Source: Anaeromyces robustus
Taxonomy: Eukaryota > Neocallimastigomycota > Neocallimastigomycetes > Neocallimastigales > Neocallimastigaceae
Reading direction: 5' to 3'
Length of the DNA: 64,000 nucleotides
Assembly (NCBI GenBank): GCA_002104895.1
Contig: MCFG01000222.1
Coordinates: 49,711-113,710 of the forward strand
In this document: one piece after another, positions 61,313 to 64,000 of the stretch
Layout: each line of letters begins with the position of its first letter
Position numbering within the stretch: the stretch's first letter is position 1
Program-made: the position numbers and the translations under genes
Notes under the pieces: generated by a model
Database searches by the model: none
What the model was told of the DNA's origin: nothing
The model's input: only the letters and a program-made list of their open reading frames with translations

Positions 61313-61910
61313 AATTTTTTTTGACAATTTCAATTTCAGTTCAATTTTAATTTCAAATCTCAATTTCAATTTCTATCACAATTCAATTAAAACTTCAATT
61401 TCAGTTCAATTTTAATTTCAAATCTCAATTTCAATTTCAATTTCAATCACGATTCAATTAAAATTTCAATTTCAATTTAAAATCTCAATTTCAACTTCAA
61501 TTATAATTCAATTAAAATTTCAATTTCAATTTAAAACCTCAATTTCAATTTCGACTACAATCCAATTAAAATTTCAATTACAATTTAAAATTTCAATTCA
61601 AACTTCAATTACAAATCAATTAAAAAAAAAAAAAAAAAAAAAATTTCAATTTCAATTTCAATTTCAATTTCAATTTCAATTTCAATTTCAATTTCAATTT
61701 CAATTTCAATTTCAATTTCAATTTCAATTTCAATTTCAATTTCAATTTCAATTTCAATTTCAATTTCAATTTCAATTTCAATTTCAATTTCAATTTCAAT
61801 TTCAATTTCAATTTCAATTTCAATTTCAATTTCAATTTCAATTTCAATTTCAATTTCAATTTCAATTTCAATTTCAATTTCAATTTCAATTTCAATTTCA
61901 ATTTCAATTT
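61313..61910. repeat. (TTTCAA)n hexanucleotide satellite
   Basis: A perfect hexamer array of about 44 units (61643-61907), preceded by about 300 bp of the same motif in diverged form (AATTTCAATTTCAATT with TCACA/TTACA variants) and a poly(A) run. On the minus strand it encodes a Lys-Leu repeat of no evident meaning. The diverged-to-perfect gradient suggests expansion from the right-hand side. Confidence 0.95.
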
Positions 61911-62439
61911 ATTCTTAATTTTAAATCCAATTTAAATTTAAATTTTGATTACAAATTCCAATTTAGTATTAATTAAAAAAAAAAAAAAAAAAAAATTTTT
62001 TTTTTATCATCAAATTTAAATTCAATTGCAAATTGAAATTTCAATCTCAAAATTTCAAAATCAATTCTGTCAATAAAAAAAATCTTTTTTATTTAAAACA
62101 ATACCAAACTAGAAGAGAATAAAACATTACAATTAAAGTAAACTTGACTAAAATATACAAAAAAGGAAAAAAATATGAAAAAAAAATAAATAAATACAAA
62201 GAAATTTAAATAAATCCAATAATAAAATTTAAATATATAAGTGAATGAATAAATATTTTTTAAATAAATCAATTAATAAGTGAATAAAAATATAATATTT
62301 AAATAAAACACATAATAAAAAATAAACGAATAATTGTAATAAAACAAATAAAAAAAAAATAATATAAAATATTTTTCTTTTTAATAAAAGAAAAATAAAT
62401 ATTTTTATATAAATTGTTATAAATTTTCTTTAAATCAGC
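61911..62439. other. A/T-rich spacer, no gene seen
   Basis: A continuation of TTCAAA-like motifs, then A-tracts. Confidence 0.5.
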
Positions 62440-62754
62440 TTCCTGTGACTTCCTACGCGAGGTAGCTTAATCAACTGCCGATACGTAATACTTTTGTTTT
62501 CTGGGATATTTGACAACTGAGGTAGCTCATATAATTTTTTTCTTAAGGCTAATTAAGTTAGTCGTTAAAAAAAGAAATTAATAATATCCTACCTTTTATT
62601 AATTTTTAATTAATATTAACAGTCGAATATCTTAGCGTTTATATAACGGTTATAACAAAAGAGCTAAGGGTTCTATCACCTGAAGTTATTTAATAATTTA
62701 TAAATAATTTGTTATAAAAATATTTAATTTTAATTATTAAAAAGAAAATATTAT

Positions 62755-62815
<61 letters not shown>

Positions 62816-63145
62816 CTTTAAGAAAATTTATTGTTGATTTATATAAAAATTTAATATTGATAATTGAAATATCCTTTTCTTATTGATATTGAATTTAACA
62901 GTTTAAATCAGCATAGACGAGCCTTACTAATCAATCAACAGAGGTATAGTAAGGGTGGTAATAAGATCCTGAAGCGCGTGACGGAACATAGATCGCGTGA
63001 ATAGGGTGACGGAAAACGTTTACCATCGGATGAAAGACTCTTGATTAGTAGTTTATTATATTTAAACTGGTCGGAAATTCAATTTCAATAATAACAATAT
63101 TAAATTTATTTTTTTATAAACTTATATTACTTGAAAACTCAAAAG

Positions 63146-63187
<42 letters not shown>

Positions 63188-63258
63188 TATTCTGAAGATA
63201 TAAATTCGTTTTAATAAATTAAATTTCTCTTATTATAAATAAAGTAATAACTTTTAAT
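62440..63258 (+). mobile_element. 5' LTR/leader region of a Ty3/gypsy element
   Basis: Two G+C-richer blocks (about 62440-62535 with a repeated GAGGTAGCT word, and 62905-63040) are separated by A/T-rich DNA and a 50-bp poly(A) run (62761-62811). The second block matches the relic at 27565-27690. A TGG-starting word (TGGTCGGAAATTC, about 63069) lies where a tRNA primer-binding site would be expected, just after the end of that homology. LTR limits are inferred, not proven. Confidence 0.5.
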
Positions 63259-64000
63259 ATGGACGAAGTAAACATCGACAATGCAATCCTGAAAGATGGA
63301 TTTGCTGGGGATAGACGATATCTTAAGGGCTTTCTCGCTAAAATTAACTTGATATTCTTATTGTACCCAGATCGTTACCCAGATGACACGACCAAAGTAA
63401 TTTATCTTATATCAAGACTATATGGTAACGCTATGAACTGGGCTGCTACCCTAATTGAAAGATCAGACCCTTGTCTCAATGACTATCAAGCTTTTACTTC
63501 CAAATTAAAATCCTTTTATGGTGACAATGATGCTAGCTACGTCGCTAACCAAATGCTCAAGAGGATCAAACAAAAAAGTCTTGGAGGAATTAGAGGATAC
63601 ATATCCGAGTTCAACAAGTATGCCGATGAATCCAACTGGAATGAAGAGGCAAAAATGGATGCCTTCATTGATGGCCTACATCAACAAGTAGCTTTGAAAG
63701 TTTTAGAATTATTCCCTGGCCCAAGAGATTTAATCTCTCTTCAAACAATTGCTTCCAGAATCGATTCAAGACTTAGTGCGAAAAGGACTTTCTTTGACAG
63801 TAATAATAATAATAACTCTACAAGAAAGAAAAATAACTATAGAAAAACTTATAATAAAGATAATTCTCAAGCTAAATATCATGGACCCCTAAGTAATGAA
63901 GAGAAAGAAAGAAGAAAGAAAAATAATCTATGCTTATACTGTGGTTCTTCAAAACATAAATTAGACAGTTGCCCTAAGAGAACCAAAAAACCAACTGAGA
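63259..64000 (+). CDS. Ty3/gypsy gag (partial, runs off the window)
   Basis: 247 codons to the window edge with no stop. The first 170 residues are a retrotransposon-gag capsid domain (KVIYLISRLYGNAMNWAATL, YQAFTSKLKSFYG, LGGIRGYISEFNKYA). A basic Asn/Lys/Arg linker follows, then a zinc knuckle C225-x2-C228-x4-H233-x4-C238. This is a nucleocapsid-type gag that packages the element RNA. It is in better condition and more G+C-rich than anything nearby, so the element may be recently active. It faces away from the chromovirus pol at 57.7-60.6 kb and is a separate insertion. Start chosen as the first ATG, preceded by a leader with A-runs. Confidence 0.9.
   Translation, partial: MDEVNIDNAILKDGFAGDRRYLKGFLAKINLIFLLYPDRYPDDTTKVIYLISRLYGNAMNWAATLIERSDPCLNDYQAFTSKLKSFYGDNDASYVANQMLKRIKQKSLGGIRGYISEFNKYADESNWNEEAKMDAFIDGLHQQVALKVLELFPGPRDLISLQTIASRIDSRLSAKRTFFDSNNNNNSTRKKNNYRKTYNKDNSQAKYHGPLSNEEKERRKKNNLCLYCGSSKHKLDSCPKRTKKPTE

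Noticed and set aside
61620-61907. 95-residue Lys-Leu repeat frame on the minus strand
   Set aside because: It is only a translation of the TTTCAA satellite ending in a T-run; no start context, no non-repeat sequence.

Overview
The window looks like nuclear DNA of an anaerobic gut fungus (Neocallimastigomycota, the Piromyces/Neocallimastix/Anaeromyces group). The A+T content is extreme, intergenic DNA is full of homopolymers and TTTA, AAT and ATATT arrays, and genes are few. Two decayed modules around 9.2 and 9.4 kb carry the GxPCC core of the fungal CBM10-type dockerin. There is also a class C receptor with a solute-binding-protein-like ectodomain, a Rpn/PDDEXK_2 nuclease-family gene, a chromodomain Ty3/gypsy element and short AT-rich GT-AG introns. 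The organism call is inference. An AT-rich amoebozoan is the main alternative and fits the dockerin and chromovirus less well.

Layout. 0.7 kb: an ankyrin-like relic. 2.5-7.2 kb: a tandem duplication of about 2 kb carrying two minus-strand cysteine-rich single-pass membrane proteins, with a third, 5'-truncated relative beside it. 7.7-9.5 kb: a broken secreted-protein gene that once ended in two dockerins. 10-17 kb: three long dispersed-repeat copies (R1-R3). R1 holds a SINE-like insertion and R3 a Mutator-like MITE, and each serves as the empty site for the other. Two small secreted cysteine-rich genes lie beside them. 18-19 kb: LINE reverse-transcriptase remains. 20-25 kb: a fourth cysteine-rich membrane gene, a degenerate ankyrin-repeat gene with an expanded 77-bp tandem repeat, and an intact PDDEXK nuclease gene. 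25.5-26.4 kb: an intact aldo/keto reductase. 29-30 kb: SINE-like and LINE remains.

30.4-34.4 kb: a 17-exon leucine-rich-repeat gene. Fifteen consecutive exons are each exactly 69 nt, each encodes one repeat, and all are in the same phase. 36.7-37.2 kb: a fragment of a second gene of this type. 40.6-43.4 kb: a two-exon class C GPCR (884 aa) between two long direct non-coding repeats. 44-52 kb: mostly gene-free, with tandem repeats and a 0.7-kb foldback. 52.3 kb: a LURP-one-related pseudogene. 56.5 kb: a copia-type gag relic. 57.7-60.6 kb: an intact chromovirus RT-RNaseH-integrase-chromodomain ORF on the minus strand. 63.26 kb to the window end: the start of another Ty3/gypsy gag on the plus strand.

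No operon-like logic is expected or seen. The host genes that can be interpreted (four cysteine-rich membrane or secreted-type copies, two small secreted proteins, LRR proteins, dockerin protein, GPCR) all act at or outside the cell surface. Much of the rest records turnover: truncated duplicates, retroelement insertions, and long near-perfect palindromes with locus-specific sequence, several of them at the edges of decayed coding islands.
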